From Chimaeribacter arupi (GTDB lineage: Bacteria; Pseudomonadota; Gammaproteobacteria; Enterobacterales; Enterobacteriaceae): a DNA stretch of 64,000 nucleotides. The notes under the pieces were generated by a model. The model made no database searches. It was not told the DNA's origin and saw only the letters and a program-made list of their open reading frames with translations. The translations under genes and the position numbers were made by a program. Positions 9,549 to 17,793 of this stretch are shown in pieces. Within the stretch, counting starts at the first letter, position 1. Each line of letters starts with the position of its first letter. The DNA lies in assembly GCF_002858805.1 (NCBI RefSeq), contig NZ_PJZI01000003.1:149448-213447 (forward strand). Direction: 5' to 3'.

Positions 9549-9705
9549 GCCGCCTGCCGGCCAGGGGCATTAATCCTAATCTCAGTGCCCATCCGACGGA
9601 GTTTTGGTAATTTTGCCCATCAGCGCATAGGGTTAAACCAGCCACGGCGGACGCTGATGCCGTCATACCGTTCTCTTTTTCGTTTTTGCCGTTCAGGGAG
9701 ATGCG

Positions 9706-10695
9706 ATGGATTCTGTTTCACAACTGGCGCTGGGTGCCGCCCTCAGCGTGACGGTGATGGGCCGCCGGATGCCGGTCTGGCAATCGGCCCTGCTGGGGGC
9801 GGTATGCGGCACGCTGCCCGATCTCGATGTATTTTTTGACCGCGGCGACCCGGTCAGCAACATGACCATGCACCGCACCGAAAGCCACGCGCTGTTTTAC
9901 CTGACGCTGGTGTCGCCGCTGATCTCCTGGCTGGCCGGCATCCTGTTCCGGCTGCGCGGCCAGGTGATCCGCCTCTGGCTCGCGGTGTGGCTGGCGCTGG
10001 TTACCCACCCGTTGCTGGACACCATGACGGTGTACGGCACCCAGTTCGGCCTGCCGTTTACCGATTACCCTTATGCCATCGGCAGCGTGTTTATCATCGA
10101 TCCGCTCTATACCCTGCCGCTGCTGGTGGGCGTCATCGCGGCGCTCATCCTGCGTAACCGGCGCGGCCTGCGCTGGAACCACGGCGGGTTATTGCTGAGC
10201 TGCGTGTATCTGCTCTGGAGTGTGTTTGCCCAGCAGCAGGCAACCGACGCCGCCCGGCAGGCGATCGCCCGGAACTATATCAACAGCGAGCGGGTGCTGG
10301 TGACGCCGACCAGCCTGAATACCCTGGTATGGCGGGTGGTGGTGATGACGCCGGGCACCTACGGCGAAGGCTTCTATTCGCTGCTGGCACCGGATCAGCC
10401 GCTGACGTTCACCTTCTACCCGCGCGGTGAGGCGCTGTATGCGGCGCACCGTGATAACCCGTATGTGGCGCGCATGGCATGGTTTACCCACGGCTTTTTC
10501 CGGATGCAGGAACAGAACGGGCACCTGTGGCTCAGCGATCTGCGCATGGGCGAGGAGCCGTATTACACCTTTACCTTTGATCTGGGGCCGCTGAATGCGC
10601 CCAACGGAGAAGTGCTGCCGACACGGATCAACAGTGTGCGCCCGCCGGTCAGTGAGATGATTGGCCGGGTGTGGCAACAGTTGAAAGCGGAATAG
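9706..10695 (+). CDS. YdjM-family inner-membrane metal-dependent hydrolase-like protein
   Basis: A 329-residue membrane protein of the DUF457/YdjM type. Features visible are GAVCGTLPDLDVFF, MHRTESHALFYLTL and THPLLDTMTVYGTQFGLPF, whose Asp and His residues form the predicted metal site; five or so membrane helices occupy the first 190 residues and the rest is a soluble domain with many aromatic residues. The preceding AGGGAGA sequence is a good ribosome site. Some family members are SOS-regulated, but no CTGT-N8-ACAG box is seen upstream here. The physiological substrate is not known. Confidence 0.75.
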   Translation: MDSVSQLALGAALSVTVMGRRMPVWQSALLGAVCGTLPDLDVFFDRGDPVSNMTMHRTESHALFYLTLVSPLISWLAGILFRLRGQVIRLWLAVWLALVTHPLLDTMTVYGTQFGLPFTDYPYAIGSVFIIDPLYTLPLLVGVIAALILRNRRGLRWNHGGLLLSCVYLLWSVFAQQQATDAARQAIARNYINSERVLVTPTSLNTLVWRVVVMTPGTYGEGFYSLLAPDQPLTFTFYPRGEALYAAHRDNPYVARMAWFTHGFFRMQEQNGHLWLSDLRMGEEPYYTFTFDLGPLNAPNGEVLPTRINSVRPPVSEMIGRVWQQLKAE

Positions 10696-10722
10696 GGGGA
10701 CGCGGGGGCGGGAATGAGGAGA

Positions 10723-10748
10723 CTGCCCCGCCGCAGCGGGCGGGGCAG
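10723..10748. terminator. GC-rich stem-loop between convergent genes
   Basis: CTGCCCCGCC (10723-10732), loop GCAGCG, then GGCGGGGCAG (10739-10748) form a perfect ten-base stem between the converging ydjM-like and cycA genes. No T-run follows on either strand, so intrinsic termination is less certain. Confidence 0.45.
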
Positions 10749-10753
10749 GCCGG

Positions 10754-12154
10754 TCAGGCGCGCTGTTTACGGCGCAGGGCCGCGTAAGTCACGCCCAGCA
10801 GCAGGAACCAGAGCGGCGTGACCATCAACGCCTGGCGGGTGTCTTCCTGCAACGTCAGCAGCACCAGCACAAAGGCGAAGAACGCCAGACATACCCAGCA
10901 CATCACCACGCCGAGCGGCATTTTATAGGCAGACGCCTGGTGCAGTTGCGGGCGGGTACGGCGGTAGACCAGATAGGAGCAGAGAATGATGCTCCAGACG
11001 AACATAAACAGGATTGCCGACACCGTGGTGACCAGCGTGAACACCGTCATCACATTCGGGATCAGGTAGATCAGCACCACACCGCTCAGCAGGCAGATGC
11101 AAGAGAAGATCAGCCCGGTGGACGGCACCGCGCGGCGGGAGAGGCGGCCGAAACTTTTCGGCGCACTGCCTTCCTGCGACAGGCCAAACAGCATACGGCT
11201 GGTAGAGAAAATGCCGCTGTTGGCCGAGGAGGCTGCCGAGGTCAGCACCACAAAGTTAATGATGCTGGCTGCTGCCGGCAGGCCCACCAGCACAAACAGC
11301 TCGACGAACGGGCTTTTATCCGCGACCACGGAACGCCACGGCGTCACGGCCATGATGGTCACCAGCGCAAACACATAGAACATGATGATACGCAGCGGGA
11401 TGGAGTTGATGGCGCGCGGCAGCACGGTTTCCGGATCTTTGGTTTCGGCAGCGGTGGTGCCCACCAGCTCAATGCCGACAAACGCGAACACGGCAATCTG
11501 GAAGCCGGCAAAGAAGCCGCTCAGGCCTTTCGGGAACATGCCGCCGTCATTCCAGATGTTGCTGAACGCGGCCACGCTGCCCGACGGGGAAGGGAAGTGC
11601 ATCATCACCATCACCACGCCGGCGATAATCAGCGCCACAATCGCGACAATCTTGATCATCGCAAACCAGAATTCCATCTCGCCGAACAGCTTGACCGTGG
11701 CCAGGTTCAGGCTCAGCAGCAGCAATACGCAAAGCAGCGAGGCAACCCAGTGCGATAAGCCGGGGAACCAGAACTGCGCATAGGAGGAGATGGCGACCAC
11801 ATCGGCAATGCCGGTGACAATCCAGCAGAACCAGTACGTCCAGCCGGTGAAATAACCGGCCCACGGGCCAAGCAGGTCGGTGGCAAAATCACTGAACGAT
11901 TTATATTCCAGGTTGGACAGCAGCAGCTCGCCCATCGCGCGCATCACAAAAAACAGCATAAAGCCGATGATCATATAAACGAAGATGATCGACGGCCCGG
12001 CCAGGCTGATGGTTTTGCCGGAGCCCATAAACAGCCCGGTGCCGATGGCCCCGCCAATGGCAATAAGCTGAATATGCCGGTTTGTCAGATTGCGTTTCAG
12101 ATTCTCTTCACCGCGCGCGGGGGCGGCGTTGAGTTCTTTTGTTTGATCAACCAT
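10754..12154 (-). CDS. cycA: CycA D-serine/D-alanine/glycine:proton symporter
   Basis: Inner-membrane APC-family amino-acid permease with 12 predicted helices; takes up glycine, D-serine, D-alanine and the antibiotic D-cycloserine. The 466 residues follow E. coli CycA almost throughout: NLTNRHIQLIAIGGAIGTGL, ELLLSNLEYKSFSDFATDLL, FVGIELVGTTAAETKDPE and LTSAASSANSGIFSTSRMLF. The leader is about 100 bases or more and includes a CA-rich stretch resembling the GcvB target site of the E. coli mRNA. Confidence 0.96.
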   Translation of the reverse strand: MVDQTKELNAAPARGEENLKRNLTNRHIQLIAIGGAIGTGLFMGSGKTISLAGPSIIFVYMIIGFMLFFVMRAMGELLLSNLEYKSFSDFATDLLGPWAGYFTGWTYWFCWIVTGIADVVAISSYAQFWFPGLSHWVASLLCVLLLLSLNLATVKLFGEMEFWFAMIKIVAIVALIIAGVVMVMMHFPSPSGSVAAFSNIWNDGGMFPKGLSGFFAGFQIAVFAFVGIELVGTTAAETKDPETVLPRAINSIPLRIIMFYVFALVTIMAVTPWRSVVADKSPFVELFVLVGLPAAASIINFVVLTSAASSANSGIFSTSRMLFGLSQEGSAPKSFGRLSRRAVPSTGLIFSCICLLSGVVLIYLIPNVMTVFTLVTTVSAILFMFVWSIILCSYLVYRRTRPQLHQASAYKMPLGVVMCWVCLAFFAFVLVLLTLQEDTRQALMVTPLWFLLLGVTYAALRRKQRA

Positions 12155-12646
12155 TAATAAAGGTTCCTGTCTTGTTATCAGTGAGGAGCTCTGAATGGCT
12201 CTTGTTGATGTTGTGTTGTGCCTGAAGCGGTTATCAAGATAATGTAATATTTGTGTTAACTGTTAGTTTCGCGAAAGCTATTTTCTGCGGGGGCGAACGT
12301 ACGGCTTGTATACTTATTTTTACGCGGGTGGAACGTCCGTCGGGGTAAATAGCAAAGCGCAAGAGGCTAACAAAATAAATACATCCAAACAACGTGATTC
12401 CGGTCACGGAGAAAGTAAATTGTGCGTTCTGCCGGGCAGCTATTTTTTTCTGAGCGAAATACGGTGAATAAAGCGGCGAAGGCGGGCACTTATGCCGCCA
12501 TCAGCGCCGGTTATCCTGCGGCGTGCTGTGATAAGCCGTTGATCTGGCTATTCTCTGAAAGGTGCTAAGCATTGCCGGATCCGGCATTTCACCCGGCCGC
12601 GGAAACCCCTATAGTCGGGATATCGCTTTTCTTTCAGGAAGATGCC
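12155..12646. promoter_or_regulatory. cycA / peptide-binding protein divergent intergenic region
   Basis: A 492-base gap with leaders of both genes. I see the GcvB-like target in the cycA leader (12204-12221) and a perfect 14-base palindrome TGCCGGATCCGGCA at 12573-12586, about 60 bases before the right-hand gene. No small gene is convincing. Confidence 0.5.
12204..12221 (-). promoter_or_regulatory. Candidate GcvB sRNA target site in the cycA leader
   Basis: The cycA mRNA leader contains CACAACACAACATCAAC about 50 bases before the start codon. The G/U-rich R1 region of GcvB pairs with such CA-rich CACAACAY motifs, and E. coli cycA is a known GcvB target. gcvB itself is not in the window. Confidence 0.5.
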
Positions 12647-14230
12647 ATGCCCAGACTGTTGCCCGTGACGGCGGCCCTCGCCGCACTCCTTGGTTTTTCC
12701 CCTGCACAGGCCGCCACACCGGCGGATACGCTGATTGTGGCCATTTCGCTGGATGGGGTAATCAGCCTCGACCCGGCCGAGAGTTTTGAGACGGTGAGCA
12801 CCGGCAGCCTGGTGGATATCTACCAGGGGCTGGTGGCCCCGGACCGGCAGGACCCGCGTAAACTGGTGCCGGCGCTGGCGACCGGGTGGCAGCCGGGCAC
12901 CAGTGAGCACAGCCTGCGGTTTACCCTTAACCCCGACGCGCGTTTCGCCGGCGGCAACCCGGTCACGGCGGATGATGTGATCTATTCGCTGAGCCGCGTG
13001 GTAAAGCTGAACAAGACCCCGTCGTTTATCCTGAGTGAGTTTGGCTGGACGCCGGAGAACATTGGGGCGCAGTTCACCCGCTATGATGACCACCAGCTGG
13101 AGATCCGCTGGACGTCGCCGATTGGCCGCGATCTGGCCTTACGCCTGCTCTCTGCGCCGGTGGCCTCCATCGTGGACAGCAAACTGCTGGCGCAACAGAC
13201 CCAGGGCAATGATTTTGGCAACGGCTGGCTGCGCACCCACTCCGCCGGCAGCGCAGCTTACCGCGTGCGCAACTACATTCCCCATGAGGCGCTGATCCTG
13301 GAAGCGAACCCGCAGGCTGCCACGGCCCCGAAACTGAAACGGGTGATCCTGAAAAACGTGGCTGACCCCGGCACCCGCCGCTTGCTGCTGGAGCAGGGCG
13401 ACGCCGATGTGGCCTACGATCTGGGTGCAGACCAGTTTGCCGCGCTGGCGCACCAGCCGGGTGTGCGGGTGGCGGGCTTCCCCTCCGGGCTTATCTATTA
13501 TCTCGGTTTTAACACCCAGAACCCGCAGCAGCCGGTGCTCGGCAACCCCGCATTCTGGCAGGCGGCGCGCTGGCTGGTGGATTATGACGGCATCGCCAAC
13601 CAGTTGCTGAAAGGGCAGTTCCAGGTGCATCAGGCATTTCTGCCGCAAGGCTTCGACGGGGCGCTGGAGAGCAAACCCTTCCATCTGGATGTGGCAAAAG
13701 CGAAAGCCATTCTGGCCGGGGCGGGTATCAAGCCGGGCACCCACGTTGATTTGACCATCGTCAACCAGCCACCGTATACCGATGTGGCGCAGGCGTTACA
13801 GGCCAGCTTTGCCCAGGCGGATATTACGCTCAACATCAAACCGGTGCCGGAGGCGGAGCTGTGGGGCAAAATGCGCAGCCGCGATTTCCAATCGATTTTC
13901 ATCTATTGGGGGCCGGACTACATCGACCCGAACACCAACGCCAGCACCTTTGCCTATAACGTGCCGGGTGGGCCAAAAACCCTGGCATGGCGCGTGGGCT
14001 GGCAGATCCCGTCGCTCAGTGAGCAGACCCGCACTGCCGCAGCAGCCAGCGATGCGACGCAGCGCCACGCGCTCTATACGCAGTTGCAGACAGAGATTCA
14101 GCAGAATTCACCGTATGTGGTGACGCTTCAGGGGCAGCGGCAGGTCGGGTTGCGCAGCGATATTGAGGGGGCCAGCCAGAACCTCGGCAACAGTATGCTG
14201 TTCTATGATGCCGTCAGCAAAAAACGCTGA
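12647..14230 (+). CDS. Periplasmic oligopeptide-type ABC substrate-binding protein, orphan
   Basis: Family-5 extracellular solute-binding protein (SBP_bac_5; DppA/OppA-like), 527 aa, usual length. A signal peptide MPRLLPVTAALAALLGFSPA ends at AQA-A; conserved features are LDPAESFETVSTGSLVDIYQ, the VTADDVIYSLSRVV segment and FQSIFIYWGPDYIDPNTNAS. ATG 12647 follows AGGAAG and starts the signal peptide; an in-frame start at 12572 would put 25 polar residues in front of it. No permease or ATPase genes follow; a terminator lies 38 bases downstream, so it must use a transporter encoded elsewhere. Ligand unknown. Confidence 0.85.
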   Translation: MPRLLPVTAALAALLGFSPAQAATPADTLIVAISLDGVISLDPAESFETVSTGSLVDIYQGLVAPDRQDPRKLVPALATGWQPGTSEHSLRFTLNPDARFAGGNPVTADDVIYSLSRVVKLNKTPSFILSEFGWTPENIGAQFTRYDDHQLEIRWTSPIGRDLALRLLSAPVASIVDSKLLAQQTQGNDFGNGWLRTHSAGSAAYRVRNYIPHEALILEANPQAATAPKLKRVILKNVADPGTRRLLLEQGDADVAYDLGADQFAALAHQPGVRVAGFPSGLIYYLGFNTQNPQQPVLGNPAFWQAARWLVDYDGIANQLLKGQFQVHQAFLPQGFDGALESKPFHLDVAKAKAILAGAGIKPGTHVDLTIVNQPPYTDVAQALQASFAQADITLNIKPVPEAELWGKMRSRDFQSIFIYWGPDYIDPNTNASTFAYNVPGGPKTLAWRVGWQIPSLSEQTRTAAAASDATQRHALYTQLQTEIQQNSPYVVTLQGQRQVGLRSDIEGASQNLGNSMLFYDAVSKKR

Positions 14231-14267
14231 GGCCGCCTGATTGCTGCGACAGGTGTGGAACCACCGT

Positions 14268-14304
14268 AAAAGGGCGTGCGCAATGATCGCGCACGCCCTT
14301 TTTT
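14268..14304 (+). terminator. Strong intrinsic terminator
   Basis: GGGCGTGCGC (14272-14281), loop AATGATC, GCGCACGCCC (14289-14298), then six T; A-T pairing extends the stem. It ends the substrate-binding protein transcript. Confidence 0.9.
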
Positions 14305-14338
14305 GCGGTTTTCCGGCAGGGCAGGCGTACAGCGCTCG

Positions 14339-14497
14339 TCAGCTTACGCTCATCCCGATAACGGCATTGACGAAAGACGAGGTGATAAACACCCCTCCCA
14401 CAATAAGAAATGTTTGGTTTTTCATCGTGGCAGCAAGGGTCAGCATCACTAACCCTACCACCATCATTGGAATGGCAATGATCGTAAACGTGGACAT
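14339..14497 (-). CDS. Small hydrophobic membrane protein, 52 aa
   Basis: Not recognised. ATG 14497 is preceded by AGGAG at six bases. The 52-residue product is almost wholly hydrophobic, with two likely helices, IIAIPMMVVGLVMLTLAA (about residues 6-23) and FLIVGGVFITSSFVNAVIGM (about 30-49), joined by a short MKNQT turn. It is a monocistronic-looking gene in the gap between the peptide-binding protein and the secreted cysteine-rich protein. Two-helix hairpins of this size include stress peptides and holin- or toxin-like proteins, but nothing in the sequence fixes a role. Confidence 0.6.
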   Translation of the reverse strand: MSTFTIIAIPMMVVGLVMLTLAATMKNQTFLIVGGVFITSSFVNAVIGMSVS

Positions 14498-14752
14498 CCT
14501 ATCTCCTGTGCAGTTATTTCCTGGTAAGTCCTCAGCAGGCTATCACCTCTTACCGGCAGAGTGAGCGGACAGGCGCAGCGCCTGACGCCGGGGGTAAGAC
14601 TCTGTCTCACTGTTTCTGTTGAGGTGGCCGGTAATACGCTAAAAAACCTTATAAAATTGACTCATTGATCTCATTTCGCGTTTCGGGTTCTTAATAAGAT
14701 ATCCTGGCATTTACTGCGCCTTTATACCATTTTTCATTAAAAAGGACATACG

Positions 14753-15049
14753 ATGTTAAGGACTCTCTCTTATCGGGCATTGCTGCTGGCGTGCCTGAGT
14801 TTGACGGCGTATGACGCCACAGCAAAAAAAACACAGACGTCGGACGATGAAATAAAACAATTATTGATTGAAGCGTCTATTTCCGGCTATTCCGGCAATT
14901 GCGCCTGCCCTTATAACAGCGCCCGTAACGGCAGCCAGTGCGGCGGCCGCAGTGCCTGGAGTAAACCGGGCGGCGCGGAACCCCTCTGTTATAAAGAGGA
15001 TGTCCCGGAGGAACAGGTAGAGGCATGGCGCAGGGCGCACGGCGAATAG
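14753..15049 (+). CDS. Small secreted cysteine-containing protein, 98 aa
   Basis: Conserved hypothetical periplasmic protein. A signal peptide (residues 1 to about 23, ending near DATA-K) leads into a motif rich in Cys and Gly: SISGYSGNCACPYNSARNGS then QCGGRSAWSKPGG and LCYKED. This SGNCACPY...CGGRSA..RPGG..PLCY arrangement recurs in small proteobacterial proteins of unknown role, and the four cysteines (NCAC, QC, LC) suggest disulfides. AAAGGA lies seven bases before the ATG. No operon partner; cinA-like gene follows after 97 bases. Confidence 0.75.
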   Translation: MLRTLSYRALLLACLSLTAYDATAKKTQTSDDEIKQLLIEASISGYSGNCACPYNSARNGSQCGGRSAWSKPGGAEPLCYKEDVPEEQVEAWRRAHGE

Positions 15050-15146
15050 CCTATTCCTCCGGCCGGGTGCGTTAAAGCAGGCTATGCTTATAGACTTCCC
15101 GGCCTGTCGCCTGGGCCGGGATATGGGTCATTACGCTGGAGGTAAT

Positions 15147-15638
15147 ATGGATAAAAAGCTGCAACAGACTGCGGAAGAATTGGGTGAAGTCCTGAAAGCA
15201 CGCGGGATGAAAGTGACGTTTGCGGAATCCTGCACGGCGGGGCTGGCCGCGATGGCGGTGGCCTCAGCAGAATCAAGCGCGGATTTTTTCAGCCGCGGCT
15301 TTATTACGTATACCAACCAGGCGAAGCAGGAAGTCCTGGGGGTGAGCCGCAGTGCGCTCGACACTTATACTGCCGTCAGTGAGCCGGTGGTCCGGGAGAT
15401 GGCGCAAGGTGCGCTGCGTATCTCCGGGGAGCAGGCCGCGGTGTCCATCAGTGGCTACGCCGGGCCGGATGGCGGGCCGGACGGCACACCCGCCGGGACG
15501 GTCTGGTTTGGCTGGGCGTTCTCTGACGGGCTGACCGTTGCCGAGGTGGAAACCTTTTCCGGTGATTGCGAGGAGGTGATTACCGCAGCGGCCCACTTTG
15601 CCCTGACGCGCCTGATCGCCCTGCTGAAAAACCGCTGA
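15147..15638 (+). CDS. CinA C-terminal-domain amidohydrolase (PncC/YdeJ-like)
   Basis: Stand-alone CinA domain of 163 aa. Members deamidate nicotinamide mononucleotide (PncC) in the NAD salvage cycle; YdeJ-type paralogues lack proven activity. Visible motifs are TFAESCTAGLAAMAVASAES, SRGFITYTNQAKQEVLGVS and SGYAGPDGGPDGTPAGTVWF. The family nucleophile serine and its neighbours (AESCT) are present. Canonical PncC has GIAGP where this protein has GYAGP. GGAGG six bases before ATG 15147 sets the start. Confidence 0.8.
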   Translation: MDKKLQQTAEELGEVLKARGMKVTFAESCTAGLAAMAVASAESSADFFSRGFITYTNQAKQEVLGVSRSALDTYTAVSEPVVREMAQGALRISGEQAAVSISGYAGPDGGPDGTPAGTVWFGWAFSDGLTVAEVETFSGDCEEVITAAAHFALTRLIALLKNR

Positions 15639-16175
15639 TCGACACCCCATACCGGGCCCGTGTATGGCGGGCCTGGTGCCCCCGGTTTATCCTGTCGCGG
15701 TTTCCCGCGTTATCCCCTTTATGGCCTGAGGGTCGAATCACGTGCATATCAATAAGCCGCGCTTCTGCCCGGCCACCTTGTTTGTGCGTCAGGCAACCGG
15801 CAGCCGGTGCGGCACCGGTTGAAGTTCTCAGGCCTATTCAAGCTGTTATTCCGCCCGCGGAATCATGTATGGGAAATAAAAGTAATGAGCATAATTTATT
15901 TTATTACGCGCCTTTATTTATTCAAATGAGGGGCGGGTGAGTATTTATGATGCGCCATCACAATCCGGCCTCTTTATTTTTATTTCCGGCGGTGTTTTAT
16001 TTCCGCAAATAACGATGCGCGTATAATAGAGTAAGCGCCGCGTCCCCTCACGATTCTCATCATTATCATTGAGTTATTTTGTTTTATGCCGTGATATTTA
16101 GTGTTGCCGGGCTGGCTATTCTATTTCGTGTGGATGCTACCGTTTAAAAAAACTTACCAATCGGAGAGCACACCC
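15639..16175. other. Gene-free stretch before the lysozyme gene
   Basis: 537 bases without a convincing gene. From about 15880 it becomes AT-rich. TATAAT at 16022-16027 is a perfect -10 hexamer with no clear -35 and may serve the downstream lysozyme gene; an inverted repeat CCATAC/GTATGG flanks CGGGCCC just past the cinA-like gene (about 15647-15667). Confidence 0.4.
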
Positions 16176-16811
16176 ATGACACGCGATCAATTTAAACACG
16201 CCGCTGCCCTGACTGATACGCTGGCCGACCGCTGGTACGAGCCTTTTATGCAGACCTGCCACGAGTTTGTGATTGACACCCTGCCGCGCCAGGCCTGTTT
16301 TATTGCGCAGATTGGCACGGAGTCCGGCGGGTTTACCCGGATTATTGAGTCCTTTAATTACAGCGTCACCGGCCTGATTATTTTTGGCCCGCGTATGACG
16401 CCGCAGCAACGCCAGGCACTGGGGCGCAAACCCGGCGAACCGGCACTGCCGGTGGAGCGGCAACGGGCGATTGCCAACCTGGTGTACGGGGGGCGGGTCG
16501 GCAATACGCAGCCTGATGACGGCTGGACTTACCGCGGCCGCGGCCTGAAGCAGGTGACATTCAAAGGCAACTATTTGCTGTGCGGCCGGGCGCTGGGGCT
16601 GGATCTGCTGGGGAACCCGGATCTGCTGCTGCTGGACATCAATGCGGCCCGTTCTGCGGGGTGGTTCTGGCGGGAGAAAAATCTCAGCCGTTTTGCGGAC
16701 ATGGGGGATTTTATCGGCATGACCAAAGCCATTAACGGTGGGCTGAACGGCATTGAAGACCGGCAGGCGCGCCTGCGGGTGGCGCAGAAAGCGCTGGGGC
16801 TGATGAAGTGA
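16176..16811 (+). CDS. GH19 chitinase/endolysin-type lysozyme, 211 aa
   Basis: Glycoside hydrolase family 19 protein of the phage-endolysin size class, cleaving peptidoglycan or chitin. The catalytic acid Glu49 is in CFIAQIGTESGGFTR, a second acidic residue is in ESFNYS, and YRGRGLKQVTFKGNY plus AINGGLNGIEDRQARL complete the GH19 lysozyme pattern. There is no signal peptide. Start at ATG 16176, GGAG upstream at nine bases. No holin, spanin, capsid or tail genes adjoin it, so it is a domesticated or solitary lysozyme. A perfect ten-base stem-loop follows. Confidence 0.85.
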   Translation: MTRDQFKHAAALTDTLADRWYEPFMQTCHEFVIDTLPRQACFIAQIGTESGGFTRIIESFNYSVTGLIIFGPRMTPQQRQALGRKPGEPALPVERQRAIANLVYGGRVGNTQPDDGWTYRGRGLKQVTFKGNYLLCGRALGLDLLGNPDLLLLDINAARSAGWFWREKNLSRFADMGDFIGMTKAINGGLNGIEDRQARLRVAQKALGLMK

Positions 16812-16822
16812 GCCTGAAAGGG

Positions 16823-16847
16823 GAGCCAGACGGCAGGCGTCTGGCTC
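16823..16847. terminator. Stem-loop between convergent lysozyme and yecF genes
   Basis: GAGCCAGACG (16823-16832), loop GCAGG, CGTCTGGCTC (16838-16847) form a perfect ten-base stem between two convergent stops. T content after the stem is weak on both strands. Confidence 0.55.
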
Positions 16848-16853
16848 GGCAGA

Positions 16854-17078
16854 TTATTGGCGGTAGGCCTGTTTGATCTGGGCAAGCGTGGTGCGGAAGG
16901 TGTCCGCCTGCTGCTCATCTTCGATCTGGGCGATGAATTTTTCCAGGTTCAGCACCACTTTACCGGCATCAGCCTGGCCCAGCGCCTTCAGGATCATGGT
17001 CAGGGTCGCTTTCAGGCAGGCAATTTCAGTCGCCAGGGTTTCTACATTCGGGTCAGTGGCAAATTCGTTAAGGCTCAC
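16854..17078 (-). CDS. yecF: YecF family protein (DUF2594)
   Basis: Small cytoplasmic protein of unknown function, found beside uvrY in E. coli. From GTG 17078 (AAGGAG eight bases upstream) it is 74 aa, exactly the E. coli length, and shares EIACLKATLTMILKALGQAD, AGKVVLNLEKFIAQIEDE and the C-terminal QIKQAYRQ. A longer frame to 17159 would add residues without similarity. In E. coli sdiA lies just beyond yecF; no sdiA is visible here. Confidence 0.93.
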   Translation of the reverse strand: MSLNEFATDPNVETLATEIACLKATLTMILKALGQADAGKVVLNLEKFIAQIEDEQQADTFRTTLAQIKQAYRQ

Positions 17079-17793
17079 AATCTCATCTCCTTGCGATGAA
17101 CAACGCGTCACGGCATACCGTACCGCAACGTAAAATACAGAAGCGGGCGAGTATACCACAGGAAGGGCGGCGTCTCTCCTCCGGCAACCGGCGATGACGC
17201 AGACGCACCGGGGGCATATGTCAGAAAAAGGATAAAATGCGCAAAAAAGTTATAAAAAAAGGCGTGACATGAAAACAGGTATTTAAAAGATACCATTATT
17301 AATTTCATTATCAGGCCAATTATCGGGCAAAACGTGCGGTAAGCTAATTGATGGGGCCAGGATAGCGAAATAATTCGCTGAGTTTAATGTAAACATGCTG
17401 TAAAAATGATCTGACAGTGTTGGTGTTTTTTGCGTTTTTCGACTAAATTCAAAGGTTTGCTAAAATGGTAAGCCTTGATGAAAACGCTAGCAATTTTTTA
17501 CAGTGTTTATTGGTCAAATAAGCGGGCATACAGTAAAATGACCCCTGCAAATAGCCGCTTCCTTTTCGCAACGAATAAAAACAAGGTTCGCTGACGGCAG
17601 TGCGCAGTTTGTCATGTTTGGATGATAGAAAAATGGATGTTGTGAAAAACAGAGCCTGACGCGTGCCGGTGTGGCGTATCCCGTGGTTTCGGGCGCTGTG
17701 CACGCTCTCTTGTGTTCATTTCTGGCGTAGACACTGACCGATGTCAGTGGACACTAGCTGACGGCGTTACTCCCCTTTTTTGGAGAATTCTCT
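17079..17793. promoter_or_regulatory. Long yecF-uvrY intergenic region
   Basis: 715 bases without a supportable gene, AT-rich between 17220 and 17640. It must contain the yecF promoter and the uvrY control region. The notable feature is a perfect inverted repeat CACTGAC-CGAT-GTCAGTG at 17732-17749, 44 bases before uvrY. I see no rho-independent terminator that would mark a small RNA. Confidence 0.5.
17732..17749. promoter_or_regulatory. Perfect inverted repeat upstream of uvrY
   Basis: CACTGAC-CGAT-GTCAGTG, seven-base arms with a tetraloop-sized spacer. It could be a leader RNA hairpin or an operator; its position 44 bases before the uvrY TTG favours a regulatory role. Confidence 0.4.

Noticed and set aside
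14753..17078. Remnant prophage or lysis cassette (52-aa hydrophobic peptide, secreted Cys protein, GH19 lysozyme)
   Set aside because: Genes lie on both strands with housekeeping-type genes between, and no integrase, attachment repeats or structural genes are present.
17449..17703. 84-codon minus-strand frame in the yecF-uvrY gap
   Set aside because: No Shine-Dalgarno, odd composition and no recognisable feature; the gap is more likely regulatory.
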